45,984 nucleotides of DNA from Burkholderiales bacterium (GTDB lineage: Bacteria; Pseudomonadota; Gammaproteobacteria; Burkholderiales; Burkholderiaceae_F): contig JADCGX010000013.1 in the NCBI GenBank assembly GCA_020248785.1, forward strand, positions 1 through 45,984, written 5' to 3'. Shown one piece after another: positions 1-7,724 of the stretch; within the stretch, counting starts at the first letter, position 1, and each line of letters starts with the position of its first letter. The notes beneath the pieces are model-generated. The model saw nothing but the letters and a program-made list of their open reading frames with translations. It made no database searches and was not told the DNA's origin. The position numbers were made by a program, and so were the translations under genes.

Positions 1-315
1 CACCTGAAGCACACCGGCGGGTACCCGATCATCGGCGTCAACACCTTCCGCAACCCGCACGGCGACCCGACGCCCGACACACTGGAGCTGGCCCGCTCCA
101 CCGAGGAAGAAAAACAGAGCCAGCTCCTGCGCCTGGCCGAGTTTCACGCGCGCAACCAGCGGCAGGCGCCCGAGATGCTGGCCAAACTCAAGCGCACCGT
201 CATCGACAACGGCAATGTGTTCGAGGTGCTGATGGACGCGGTACGGGTCTGCTCGCTGGGGCAGATCACGAATGCGTTGTTTGAGGTGGGGGGGCAGTAC
301 CGGCGCAACATGTGA
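1..315 (+). CDS. icmF: C-terminal end of fused isobutyryl-CoA mutase (IcmF-like), 5' partial
   Basis: The frame is open from base 1 to the TGA at 313-315 and gives the last 104 residues of a methylmalonyl-CoA-mutase-superfamily protein. Visible family marks are HLKHTGGYPIIGVNTF near the start, the EEEKQSQL segment, VCSLGQITNALFEVGG and the terminal QYRRNM. This ending is what I know from IcmF, the fusion of a B12-binding domain, a MeaI-type G-protein chaperone and the mutase substrate domain, which interconverts isobutyryl-CoA and n-butyryl-CoA. Only the last part of the mutase domain is in the window, so the fusion itself cannot be confirmed; a stand-alone mutase large subunit is the alternative. 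A second, damaged copy of this 3' end lies at about 1197-1620. Confidence 0.8.
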   Translation, partial: HLKHTGGYPIIGVNTFRNPHGDPTPDTLELARSTEEEKQSQLLRLAEFHARNQRQAPEMLAKLKRTVIDNGNVFEVLMDAVRVCSLGQITNALFEVGGQYRRNM

Positions 316-338
316 TTGCGCCGGGCTAAGCTGCTGCC

Positions 339-527
339 ATGGAAAGAGTCATCGTCCGAACCACGCTGTGCGACGCGCCGTCCGATCTCGGCTACTGGCT
401 GTCGCGCCCTGTTGAAGAGCGTATCGCCGCCGTGGAGAAGTTGCGCAGCGACGCCATGGCCGGCCGCCCGGATGCTGAGCAAAGACTTCAAAGAGTTTGT
501 CGAGTTACTCAACTCGAACGGGGTTGA
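339..527 (+). CDS. small antitoxin-like protein of a nucleotidyltransferase pair
   Basis: This 62-residue ORF begins MERVIVRTTL and carries DLGYWLSRPVEERIAAVEKLR. That pattern matches the short proteins I know as the first member of a two-gene cassette, where the second member is a small nucleotidyltransferase. Here the second member starts inside this gene (ATG at 472) and is broken after 30 residues, so the pair is no longer complete. There is no clear Shine-Dalgarno sequence. The ORF begins 23 bases after the icmF stop. Its role is inferred from the partner gene; no biochemical function is known to me. Confidence 0.5.
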   Translation: MERVIVRTTLCDAPSDLGYWLSRPVEERIAAVEKLRSDAMAGRPDAEQRLQRVCRVTQLERG

Positions 528-564
528 GTACCTGATCGTCGGTGGAAACGCGCTGGCGGTTTAG
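472..564 (+). pseudogene. truncated nucleotidyltransferase (N-terminal remnant)
   Basis: The ATG at 472 overlaps the preceding ORF in another frame and starts MLSKDFKEFVELLNSNGVEY, followed by LIVGGNALAV and a TAG stop at 562-564. The GVEYLIVGGNAL string is the typical N-terminal strand and G-rich loop of small MNT/AbiEii-like nucleotidyltransferases, which in intact proteins is followed by a GDIDIW-like metal-binding motif. The catalytic part is missing and I do not find it in another frame before the next gene, so this is a broken copy. Confidence 0.55.
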
Positions 565-626
565 CTTCAGCCGCGTGCCGATCTGACTCCCGCAGCCGCG
601 GACGACACAGGGGGCGCGAGCATGCT

Positions 627-959
627 TTGCACATCATCGTGACCGTGAACTTTGTATCGGCCCGGATCGATCGCGCGAAGATCGTCGACTACCTGCTCGG
701 GTCATCGAGCGTGGCCGCGGTCGGCAAGGCGCGCTTCTTCGGCAGCATGGGGTTCACGGTGGCCCGCTGGGAAGAACTGGCCGAGGCGTTGCGCCAGCAA
801 GCAACACACTCCAGTGTCACGACCAACGGCAGCAAGTGGGGTACCAAGTACGTCGCCACCGGCCTGATTGACGCGCCCAACGGCCGGCGCTACAAGATCG
901 CATCCGTCTGGATCGACGACGGCACGGGCCTTCGCCTCGTGACCGCGCACCCAGCGTAG
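627..959 (+). CDS. DUF6883 domain protein
   Basis: The protein is about 110 residues and shows a pattern I associate with DUF6883: KIVDYLLGSSS, then GKARFFGSMGF, WEELAEALRQQA, GTKYVATGLIDAPNGRR and VWIDDGTGLRLVTAHP. The frame starts with TTG at 627, but GTG codons at 639 and 645 are equally likely starts; none has a strong ribosome-binding site. The stop TAG is part of the ribosome-binding site (TAGGAGAG) of the DUF4926 gene that begins 9 bases later, so the two are surely co-transcribed. DUF6883/DUF4926 neighbours recur in bacterial genomes and look like a toxin-antitoxin or effector-immunity style pair; that role is inference. The pair sits between the two copies of the icmF 3' end. Confidence 0.65.
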   Translation: MHIIVTVNFVSARIDRAKIVDYLLGSSSVAAVGKARFFGSMGFTVARWEELAEALRQQATHSSVTTNGSKWGTKYVATGLIDAPNGRRYKIASVWIDDGTGLRLVTAHPA

Positions 960-968
960 GAGAGCCTG

Positions 969-1196
969 ATGATCGCCGAACATGCGTCCGTCGTTCTGCT
1001 GACTGAGCTGCCCGAATCTGGTCTGGTGACGGGCGATGTCGGGGTCGTCGTTCACGTCTATCGCGCTGGCGAGGCGTACGAGGTGGAATTCGTGCGGTAC
1101 GACGGCACGTCGAGCGGCACCGTCACCCTGAAGGCCGCGCAGATCCGCGCGGCGGGCTCGAAGGACGTGCCGCACGTTCGCGAACTCGCAGCCTGA
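969..1196 (+). CDS. DUF4926 domain protein
   Basis: This 75-residue protein reads VVLLTELPESGLVTGDVGVVVHVY, then AYEVEFVRYDG and TVTLKAAQIRA. The order, with a 'gly-lys-thr/val-gly-thr-val-val' style beta strand followed by a 'YEVEF' strand, is the DUF4926 small beta-barrel pattern. A GGAGAG site lies 6 bases before the ATG. It is the second gene of a two-gene unit with the DUF6883 gene. It ends right where homology to the damaged icmF copy begins (about 1197), suggesting the cassette boundary. Function is unknown; a partner-neutralising role is only a guess from the gene pairing. Confidence 0.7.
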   Translation: MIAEHASVVLLTELPESGLVTGDVGVVVHVYRAGEAYEVEFVRYDGTSSGTVTLKAAQIRAAGSKDVPHVRELAA

Positions 1197-1620
1197 TCCG
1201 CAAGCGCGGTGGCGTGCTGGGCGCGATGGAGCTGGGCTACCAGCGCGGCAAGATCCAGGAAGAGTCACTGCAGGACAAGCACCTGAAGCGCACCGGCGAC
1301 TCATTGCACAATGCGCGCTCATCAACGTGAGCGCCTTCCGCAACCTCATGTTGAAGATGAGGGCGATCCGACGCCCGACACGCTGGAAATGGCCCGCTCC
1401 ACCGAGGAAGAAAAGCAGAGCCAGTTCAAGCGCCTGACCGACTTTCACGAGCGCAACCAGCGGCAGGCGCCCGAGATGCTGGCGAAGCTCAAGCGCACCG
1501 TGATCGACAACGGCAACGTGTTCGAGGTTCTGATGGACGCGGTGCGTGTCTGCTCGCTGGGGCAGATCACGAATGCGCTGTTTGAGGTGGGGGCAGTACC
1601 GGAGGAATATGTAATCAAGG
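1197..1620 (+). pseudogene. degenerate second copy of the icmF 3' end
   Basis: From about 1200 the sequence translates in pieces as RKRGGVLGAMELGYQRGKIQEES, then HLKRTGD, and after frame changes GDPTPDTLEMARSTEEEKQSQF through VCSLGQITNALFEVG. This repeats the intact end at 1-315. The bases over 1381-1590 are nearly identical to 75-290. Around 1300-1360 small insertions and deletions break the frame. Near the end the G-run before CAGTACCGG is two bases shorter than in copy one, which shifts out of the QYRRNM terminus. It is therefore a decayed partial duplication and not a functional mutase. An ORF running 1311-1634 covers most of it. Confidence 0.8.
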
Positions 1621-2145
1621 AAGGGCGCCCTTGACCTTAGTCGCAGTCACCTTTGCCGCAGCCTCGTAAGCGACAAGCAGGCGATTCAGCTGCTTCCATT
1701 GGTTCAGGCTCCAACTGGGAGCGTACTTGGTCACCTGGATGGGTATCGGCGACGCCATAGTCGTATGTGCGAGCGTTGACCGAAGATCCCATAGCGTGCC
1801 GAGCAAAGACTTTAGGTGCTCTAGGTCGCCTGGCGAGGCGGCATCGAATCGCCCTTCAGCGTCCACGACTCCGACTTCGCCGATTGCTACGGCAATTAAG
1901 GGGCGAAAGTGTTTCTTGTAGTGGAAGCCGAAAGTGTCCCTAATCGCAAGGTCCAACTCTCCCGAAGTGCCGACGCCGCAGCATGTCGCGGCCTCTCTAG
2001 TGATGACGTCCATCCTTTGCTCAAGCCACCCGCAGAGCTCCATCATCGCGAGCTTGCATAGCAGCGCGGGCTTGTCACCATCTCCCAGTACTGCCCTGTA
2101 CCAGGTGTCCAACTGACGCAGCGTAGCGTCCACCGGAATAGTCAC
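1615..2145 (-). CDS. HEPN-like domain protein
   Basis: The 176-residue protein is mostly helical in appearance. Near residues 119-128 it has WDLRSTLAHT, which fits the R-x4-6-H signature (R122, H127) of HEPN-superfamily RNases. An upstream helix carries KLAMMELCGWLEQRMD. The start is GTG at 2145, only 9 bases after the DUF262 stop, so the two genes form one transcription unit. HEPN proteins commonly act as metal-independent RNases or as partners of toxins and defence proteins. The usual polar residue after the Arg is Ser here, so activity is not certain. Its end converges with the damaged icmF copy. The bases are visibly more AT-rich than the housekeeping genes, consistent with transfer. Confidence 0.55.
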   Translation of the reverse strand: MTIPVDATLRQLDTWYRAVLGDGDKPALLCKLAMMELCGWLEQRMDVITREAATCCGVGTSGELDLAIRDTFGFHYKKHFRPLIAVAIGEVGVVDAEGRFDAASPGDLEHLKSLLGTLWDLRSTLAHTTMASPIPIQVTKYAPSWSLNQWKQLNRLLVAYEAAAKVTATKVKGALP

Positions 2146-2154
2146 GGCGCACCC

Positions 2155-3249
2155 TTAAACCGCGAATGCGTTCACGGCTTCCTCGAGCCTTTCCTTCACG
2201 GTTTGGGGGCTTGATATTGCGTATCTGGCGCCCGCTTGGTACGAATCAGTTTCCTTGAATCGGTTTGTGGATGCGTCAAGGTGTGCGTTCAGTTTCAAGC
2301 TTAACTGCTGTAGCTCGGGAAGGTTCGCCAGTAGTCCCACAAGGATCGATTCGACGACTGTCAACGACCGCTTCCCGCCGCCAAGCCTTGCGAGCACTTT
2401 CTCTGCCAGGGAAGCCATTGCTTGCAGGCTATCGATCATCGCGCCTAACTCTGCGCCAGTCACTTGGCTTTTCTCGTGCATGTAGTCATTAAGAAAGCCA
2501 GACAAATTCCCTTCGTACTGGTCTAGGCGCTCTGAAAAGGCTAGAGCTCGTAACAGAACTTCCACTGACCGAAATCTGGCCATACTGCCCCAGATCCTTT
2601 TCGTCACTAACTTCCAAGGCTTCGATGATTTATCGAAGTCTTTCAGAGCGGAATTGAAAGGGCCCGAGTAGATGCAATTTCGAATCTCTTGATTGTTGAG
2701 CTTGACGCCCCCCGAGTTGAGCCTGTTAAAGATCATGAACAGATAGCGCATATGAGCCTTCTTCTCATAGCTACATCTGATCACTGTTACAGGAATCGTC
2801 AGGTCCTCTACTTGTCCATATATCTGCTGCTCCGCCTGCGTGCCATCTCTAAGTTGAGCGTTCGTCTTCCCACGCAAGATGGGGTCGATGTCTTCGACGC
2901 CGTCAATAGCCCACGGCTTTTCCCCAAGAAAGGACGTGATTGTTTGCATCCTCTGCAGACCATCAATGACCTTCCATTTCTGAGTCTTCGGATCCAAGCT
3001 GAAGCACATGCTGGGGATTGGCAATTGCTTCACGAGTGAATCGATGAAGCGTGCCTGCTCTGCCGGCTTCCAGACCACCTCCCGCTGAAAGTCGGGCTGA
3101 ATGTCGAGCTTGCCCGTGAAGTACATGCGACTAAGGTCGGCGCAGGATCGCAGCTCGTTGTATGCGACAACCTCGGGCGGCGGCACGGGCTGGTCTTTAT
3201 CTTCTATATCAAAGCTCGCAAGTTCTTCCTTTTGGAGGCTAGTGCTCAT
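2155..3249 (-). CDS. DUF262 (ParB/GmrS-like) domain protein
   Basis: The ATG at 3249 gives 364 residues, with a GGAG about 10 bases upstream; an earlier in-frame start would add only 11 residues. The N-terminal part shows the DUF262 marks: IQPDFQREVVWKP (about 51-62) and the DGLQR box (96-100) with MQTI after it, which is the ParB/Srx-like nucleotide-binding core. DUF262 proteins occur in GmrSD-type modification-dependent nucleases, usually followed by a DUF1524 HNH domain. No HNH motif is visible here, and the C-terminal half is helical and unrecognised. The next gene, 9 bases on, is HEPN-like, so the nuclease activity may be supplied in trans. Codon use is more AT-rich than in flanking core genes. 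Confidence 0.75.
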   Translation of the reverse strand: MSTSLQKEELASFDIEDKDQPVPPPEVVAYNELRSCADLSRMYFTGKLDIQPDFQREVVWKPAEQARFIDSLVKQLPIPSMCFSLDPKTQKWKVIDGLQRMQTITSFLGEKPWAIDGVEDIDPILRGKTNAQLRDGTQAEQQIYGQVEDLTIPVTVIRCSYEKKAHMRYLFMIFNRLNSGGVKLNNQEIRNCIYSGPFNSALKDFDKSSKPWKLVTKRIWGSMARFRSVEVLLRALAFSERLDQYEGNLSGFLNDYMHEKSQVTGAELGAMIDSLQAMASLAEKVLARLGGGKRSLTVVESILVGLLANLPELQQLSLKLNAHLDASTNRFKETDSYQAGARYAISSPQTVKERLEEAVNAFAV

Positions 3250-3391
3250 TTCGCTTACTCCGGCAGGTTCTCTCGGCCACACTTAGCCGAGCCGAGTTTG
3301 CTAACTCCGTGCGGCGGCAGTGTATCCAGACAGCGGTTTGCACAAGAAGCTGCATTGTTTGGCAAAAGGGAAAGAGGGGCCAGGGTCGATT

Positions 3392-5410
3392 TCAGTCTAG
3401 AGATTGGGCTCCGGCACGCTGCAGGCAGTCGCTAACGCCGTCGAGTTCATCAGGGCTGCGCGTGTGATCGCCGCCGTCACCCCTTGGAACCCAGATCACC
3501 ATGCCCTCACGGGCCCTTGATAGCAGCACGCGATAGGAGTTGAGGACAAACAGCCGCTTGGCGTTGTCTCTCAACACGCTCCAGCGGTTCCCAGAAAGCA
3601 CGCGGGTAACCCAGCGCTCGTTCTTCGAGACGAGATCTCCGCCCCAGCACAAGCAGGCGAAGTCGATCTCCAGTCCTTGGCTGGTGTACTCATTGGCTGG
3701 CACTTCCAGCGCGAAGGAAGAGCGGATGTCGCCAGGCGGATTCAGATACCAGTGCGCAATTGCCTGCCCGTCCGTCGCGCTCAACACCTGGCCTAGGCCG
3801 TCGGCCCTCAGGCGCTTCGCACCGCTGGATGCAAGCAAGCCCATCCGCCGTTCCCCGAGAGTTGACTGCCGTAGCCACGCTTTCGCCTGTTCGAGGCTTC
3901 TGGTGATCTTCAGCGGATAGGAAAGCTGCTTCGCGGTCACCGCTGCTGCAGAGAACTCACCTCCAATCACGTGTTCGATCCACGCCCCGAGCTTGGGCGA
4001 ACGGAAGCTGCGCATCGGCACGTCGAGGTGAAGCGACTCGGTCCGAACACTGTCGACGCCGCCTGGAAGCACGCCCAATGTTTCGGTCGAACGGCTTGCA
4101 CCGAACACTAAGTCGGGCCCGTAGACTTTCCAGCGACTTGAGTTTCCAGCAGATAGCCGCGTTATCGCGTCTGCCCAACCCTCTACACCCTCTTCCCCGT
4201 CATTGATTTCCTGCCCCTTCCCGATCAAGCAGACGCAGACCGCCCAGTCCGAGTGGCGAAGCATTGTTTCCAGAACCAGCAAAGGCTCGGATGCGTCGCG
4301 TCCGAACTTCTCTTTGCCCTGGCGCGCATTCCAGGCCCGCTGCGCCTCGTCAAACACGATCACGTGCTCTGACGGCGGCGCGTTGGATCCGTGCACGTAT
4401 TGCTTCAGGAAGTCATTGATGTGTTGAACGGTGGCTCGCGTCGATGCACGAGCATCAGTCATCGTGATCCGCTGCCCTTCGGCAGAAGCTCTGCGATACC
4501 GATCGCGAGCTAAGGCTTCGCGGAGCACGACGACGAGTGGCGTGTTCCCTAACAAGTAGACGATATCTCCCTCACGCTCCACGCCTTCGCGCACAGCGGA
4601 GTGGACGACGTTGAGACCAGCGAGTGTCTTCCCGGCTCCCGGTACGCCCGTTAGGAATACAACCGCGTACTCACGGTTTGAGCGTGACCGCTGGATTATG
4701 GTGAAGACCGCGCTGGCAGCCTCGCTGAGATTCTTAGCGTTGGCGAGCGCGATCTCGCGCACTCCGTGCCCCGCGAACAACGCTGTTGCCGCCTCAATCA
4801 CTGAGGGAACTGGCTGGTACGACGCCTCGTCCCATTGCTTCGCAAACTCGGACGCGTCCCGCGGCGAGTCAAACGCTAAGCGATCGGCAGATCGCATCAG
4901 CGCATTTGCCAAGCCAGTTCGTCCAACAAGTACGAGTCGGCCCACCCCAGGTTGATCGTCTGGTTCCGCAGCCACCCATGGCGCTGGCTCGGCCTCGAGC
5001 GCCCATAGCACTGGTTGCAACCTCGCCCTGGCGCTGCCTGCATGAAAGTCCCGCAGGTCCTGCGCGTACTCTTCTGCCTGGCGCCTATCGGCAGGCTCGA
5101 AACTCGTTGCCGCCGTCTTCAGTTCGAGGACCACCACCGCGTCGGGCGCTAGAACGATCGCATCGATACGCCTGCGCAGGCGGTAAAGGGGGTACTCGAG
5201 CAGAACGCGCCAGTCGCCAACGCAAGGGGAGTGTTGGAGGAGATCTGAGAACTCTTGACGCAGAGCGGGCAAAGTCAGCGCCCACGCGATCGTTTGCGTC
5301 GTGTACTGGGACTGGTATCCGTCGCTGGCGTATGCGGTCTGCAGCCTCGCAATGATTGCGTCGTCAGTCGCCAAGAAATCTTTGATCGAACTACGGAAGT
5401 ACGCCGGCAT
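3392..5410 (-). CDS. PD-(D/E)XK-like nuclease fused to Schlafen-group-3 / DUF2075 helicase
   Basis: From the ATG at 5410 the protein is 672 residues and starts MPAYFRSSIKDFLA, a beginning I know from this family. An upstream ATG at 5491 overlaps the previous gene's stop (ATGA) and is the alternative. Residues 82-116 read RIDAIVLAPDAVVVLELKTA and then RRQAEEYAQD, an E-x-K and Q-x3-Y layout typical of PD-(D/E)XK nucleases. The helicase part has Walker A GVPGAGKT (about 255-262), Walker B VFDEAQRAW (352-360), LIGKGQEINDGEEG near 396 and, near the C-terminus, TSQGLEIDF and SYRVLLSRAREG. It is a P-loop DNA or RNA helicase of the DUF2075 type. It leads a minus-strand set with DUF262 and HEPN genes, 142 bases before the DUF262 start. 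Confidence 0.8.
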   Translation of the reverse strand: MPAYFRSSIKDFLATDDAIIARLQTAYASDGYQSQYTTQTIAWALTLPALRQEFSDLLQHSPCVGDWRVLLEYPLYRLRRRIDAIVLAPDAVVVLELKTAATSFEPADRRQAEEYAQDLRDFHAGSARARLQPVLWALEAEPAPWVAAEPDDQPGVGRLVLVGRTGLANALMRSADRLAFDSPRDASEFAKQWDEASYQPVPSVIEAATALFAGHGVREIALANAKNLSEAASAVFTIIQRSRSNREYAVVFLTGVPGAGKTLAGLNVVHSAVREGVEREGDIVYLLGNTPLVVVLREALARDRYRRASAEGQRITMTDARASTRATVQHINDFLKQYVHGSNAPPSEHVIVFDEAQRAWNARQGKEKFGRDASEPLLVLETMLRHSDWAVCVCLIGKGQEINDGEEGVEGWADAITRLSAGNSSRWKVYGPDLVFGASRSTETLGVLPGGVDSVRTESLHLDVPMRSFRSPKLGAWIEHVIGGEFSAAAVTAKQLSYPLKITRSLEQAKAWLRQSTLGERRMGLLASSGAKRLRADGLGQVLSATDGQAIAHWYLNPPGDIRSSFALEVPANEYTSQGLEIDFACLCWGGDLVSKNERWVTRVLSGNRWSVLRDNAKRLFVLNSYRVLLSRAREGMVIWVPRGDGGDHTRSPDELDGVSDCLQRAGAQSLD

Positions 5411-5487
5411 TTGAAGTGAGCGAGTCGAAAGGGCTTGCGGAGAGACTCCTCCGGCCTGAGTCGGCGCGCCGATCTTAAGCAGCGACT

Positions 5488-6321
5488 TCATTCGTCGCTG
5501 AAAATCCCATTCAACACCGCCCCGTTTGCCGCCTCCCCGAACCCCGCAAACGTCCCCGCCTCCGCAATCTCCTTCGCCACTCGCATGAACCCACCCCACG
5601 CGGCGCGGGCCAGTGCGCCGCCCACGCTGATGCGGCGCACGCCGAGGGCGGCGAGGTCCTGCACGGTGAGGTCGGTGGGCCAGCCGATCAGCACGTTCAC
5701 CGGCTTGGGCGCCACGGCGTCGACCACCGCCTTGATCTCCTCGCGGGCGCGGATGCCGGGCGCGTAGAGGCAGTCGGCGCCGGCCTCGGCGTAGGCCCGC
5801 AGCCGGGCGATGGTCTCGGCCAGATCGGGCCGGCCGACGATGAAGCCTTCGGAGCGGCCGACCAGCAACGTGTCACCACCGGCGGCGTCGATCGCCTGGC
5901 GGGCGGCGCACAGGCGCTCGACGGCGACCTCGCGCGGGTAGAGCGGTTGCGCGGGGTCGCCGGTGGAATCCTCGATCGACAGCCCCGCCACGCCGGTCTC
6001 CACCGCGCGGCGCACGTTGCGTTCCACGCCGGCGGCGTCCGCCGCGAAACCGGCCTCGAAGTCGGCGTTCACGGGCACGTCCACCGCGGCCACCATCGCG
6101 CGCAGGTGCTCGATCACCTGGTCCACGGTCACGCCGTTGTCGGGCCGCGCCTGCGACCACGCAAAGCCGGCGCTCGTGGTGGCCACGGCCTTGAAGCCGA
6201 GGCTTTGCAGATAGCGCGCGCTGCCCGGGTCCCAGGGGTTGGGGAGCACAAAGCAGCCGCTGTCGTGCAGGCTGCGAAAGGTGCGGCGCTTGTCGCCAAC
6301 GCTTTGGCTGGGCGGGTTCAT
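5488..6321 (-). CDS. isocitrate lyase / PEP mutase family protein
   Basis: The ATG at 6321 has AGGAG about 8 bases upstream and gives 277 residues, normal for the short members of this superfamily. Seen motifs are LPNPWDPGSARYL (25-38), NADFEAGF (85-92), the metal-binding SIEDSTG (115-121) and VGRSEGF. These enzymes are TIM barrels that make or break C-C or P-C bonds next to a carboxylate using Mg2+. The exact substrate cannot be told: phosphonopyruvate hydrolase-like, oxaloacetate decarboxylase-like and 2-methylisocitrate lyase-like proteins share these motifs. The gene ends in GIFSDE and overlaps by four bases a possible upstream start of the helicase gene. Confidence 0.8.
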   Translation of the reverse strand: MNPPSQSVGDKRRTFRSLHDSGCFVLPNPWDPGSARYLQSLGFKAVATTSAGFAWSQARPDNGVTVDQVIEHLRAMVAAVDVPVNADFEAGFAADAAGVERNVRRAVETGVAGLSIEDSTGDPAQPLYPREVAVERLCAARQAIDAAGGDTLLVGRSEGFIVGRPDLAETIARLRAYAEAGADCLYAPGIRAREEIKAVVDAVAPKPVNVLIGWPTDLTVQDLAALGVRRISVGGALARAAWGGFMRVAKEIAEAGTFAGFGEAANGAVLNGIFSDE

Positions 6322-6569
6322 CAAGGGCTCCTGTGTCGCGCCGCTGCCGCGCGGCATCAAAGAATTCGATCACGCCAGCATACGCAGCGGCGTCACAGGC
6401 CATCGCGCGACGTAAAACGGGGCGCTGTCTGCCTCCCCCGTCGGCGCGAGCGGGCTGTCGAAGAATGGACTCCATTCTCCCGGCCTCAGGGTGATGCTGG
6501 CCTCTGCGCTCGCAGCACCCGCCGCGAGACGCGTTTCATCTGGCCCACTGCGCGCCAACGGAGGTTCCA

Positions 6570-7676
6570 ATGCATGAAGACCGGCCCGACTCCCTCGACA
6601 TCGTGATGAGTCGCTTCCGCGACGAGCAATCTGAGCCACCGGCTGAACTGAATGACCCGGCCAACTATTTTGTGTTCGATCGCCTGCACGCGGCAGATGG
6701 GAAGGTCGATGCAGCAGGCGCCTTCCGCGAGGACCGCGACGGCCGCATTCGGATGACTGCGCGCAACCTGGCGCTGGGGGTCGTCATGGGCGCGGTGGAT
6801 CCCGTGACGCCCGAACAGATTGCCGCGGAACTGGCGGCCAAGGGCCAACCTGACGCCGCCGCCGGGCGCGACAGCAGCGCCTTCATCCCCAAGTGGACGG
6901 CGGTGTCGCCGCTGCCGCGCCTGGCCCCCACGGCCGCGGAGCCGCCTGATCTGGTGCGCCGGAACGGCAAGCGGGTGCGGCCAGAATGGGTGATCCAGCC
7001 CGACAATCGCTCGCCCTACTACCCAAGCTCCTACCCGTTCTCGCTGGTCGGGCGCCTGTTCATCTGGGACGACGCAGCCGCGCCCAACTGGAGTCGCTGG
7101 GGCACGGCCTCGCTGCTCGGAACCCGAACGATCCTCACGGCCAGTCACTGCGTGCCGTGGGGGTCGCGCAACTGGAAGGCGCTGTTCGTACCCGCCTTTT
7201 ACGACGGCGCTTCTCTGTTCGGCTCCTGGGCCGTCTCGTGGGTCTCGGATGCGCGGGGATATCAGCGCCACGCGCAGGGCGACGACATGGCCGTGATGCG
7301 CCTTTACACGCCGCTTGGCAGCAACCTTGGCTGGTTCGGCTTCAAGACCTACAACAGCGATTGGGAAGACAAAGACGTCTGGACCTTGCCCGGTTATCCC
7401 TGGGACAGGGACAGCGGTAACCGGCCCTGGCTGCACGCCAACTTCCCCATCATCGATGACGACAACGACGGCGCCGGGGTCGAGCTCGAGTACCGCGCGG
7501 ACACCGAGGGCGGCCAGAGCGGGGCGCCGGTGTTCGCATGGTTTCGCGGCTCTCCCTGCGTCGTCGGCACCCACTCGGGTGGCGAAGACAACGTCGGCGA
7601 ACCGCGGCAGAACGTGGCAGCGGGCGGCAGCGCGCTGACCAATCTGCTGCATTGGGCAAGGGCCAACTGGCCGTGA
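6570..7676 (+). CDS. trypsin-like serine peptidase (S1/V8 type)
   Basis: GGAGG lies 5 bases before the ATG. The 368-residue product has a complete chymotrypsin-fold triad: TILTASHC (H193), GDDMAVMRL (D239) and GGQSGAPVF (S317). The first 150 residues are an unrecognised N-terminal region with no signal peptide and no membrane segment, so secretion by Sec is not predicted from the sequence. The peptidase half resembles the V8/glutamyl endopeptidase group by its GTASLLG and GQSGAPV strings. The gene stands alone between oppositely oriented genes. It could be a self-processing zymogen or a cytosolic enzyme; the sequence does not decide. Confidence 0.75.
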   Translation: MHEDRPDSLDIVMSRFRDEQSEPPAELNDPANYFVFDRLHAADGKVDAAGAFREDRDGRIRMTARNLALGVVMGAVDPVTPEQIAAELAAKGQPDAAAGRDSSAFIPKWTAVSPLPRLAPTAAEPPDLVRRNGKRVRPEWVIQPDNRSPYYPSSYPFSLVGRLFIWDDAAAPNWSRWGTASLLGTRTILTASHCVPWGSRNWKALFVPAFYDGASLFGSWAVSWVSDARGYQRHAQGDDMAVMRLYTPLGSNLGWFGFKTYNSDWEDKDVWTLPGYPWDRDSGNRPWLHANFPIIDDDNDGAGVELEYRADTEGGQSGAPVFAWFRGSPCVVGTHSGGEDNVGEPRQNVAAGGSALTNLLHWARANWP

Positions 7677-7724
7677 TCGAGGAGCGTTGCGCGCGCGGCG
7701 CAAGCCATGGAGATGGCTTGCGCC

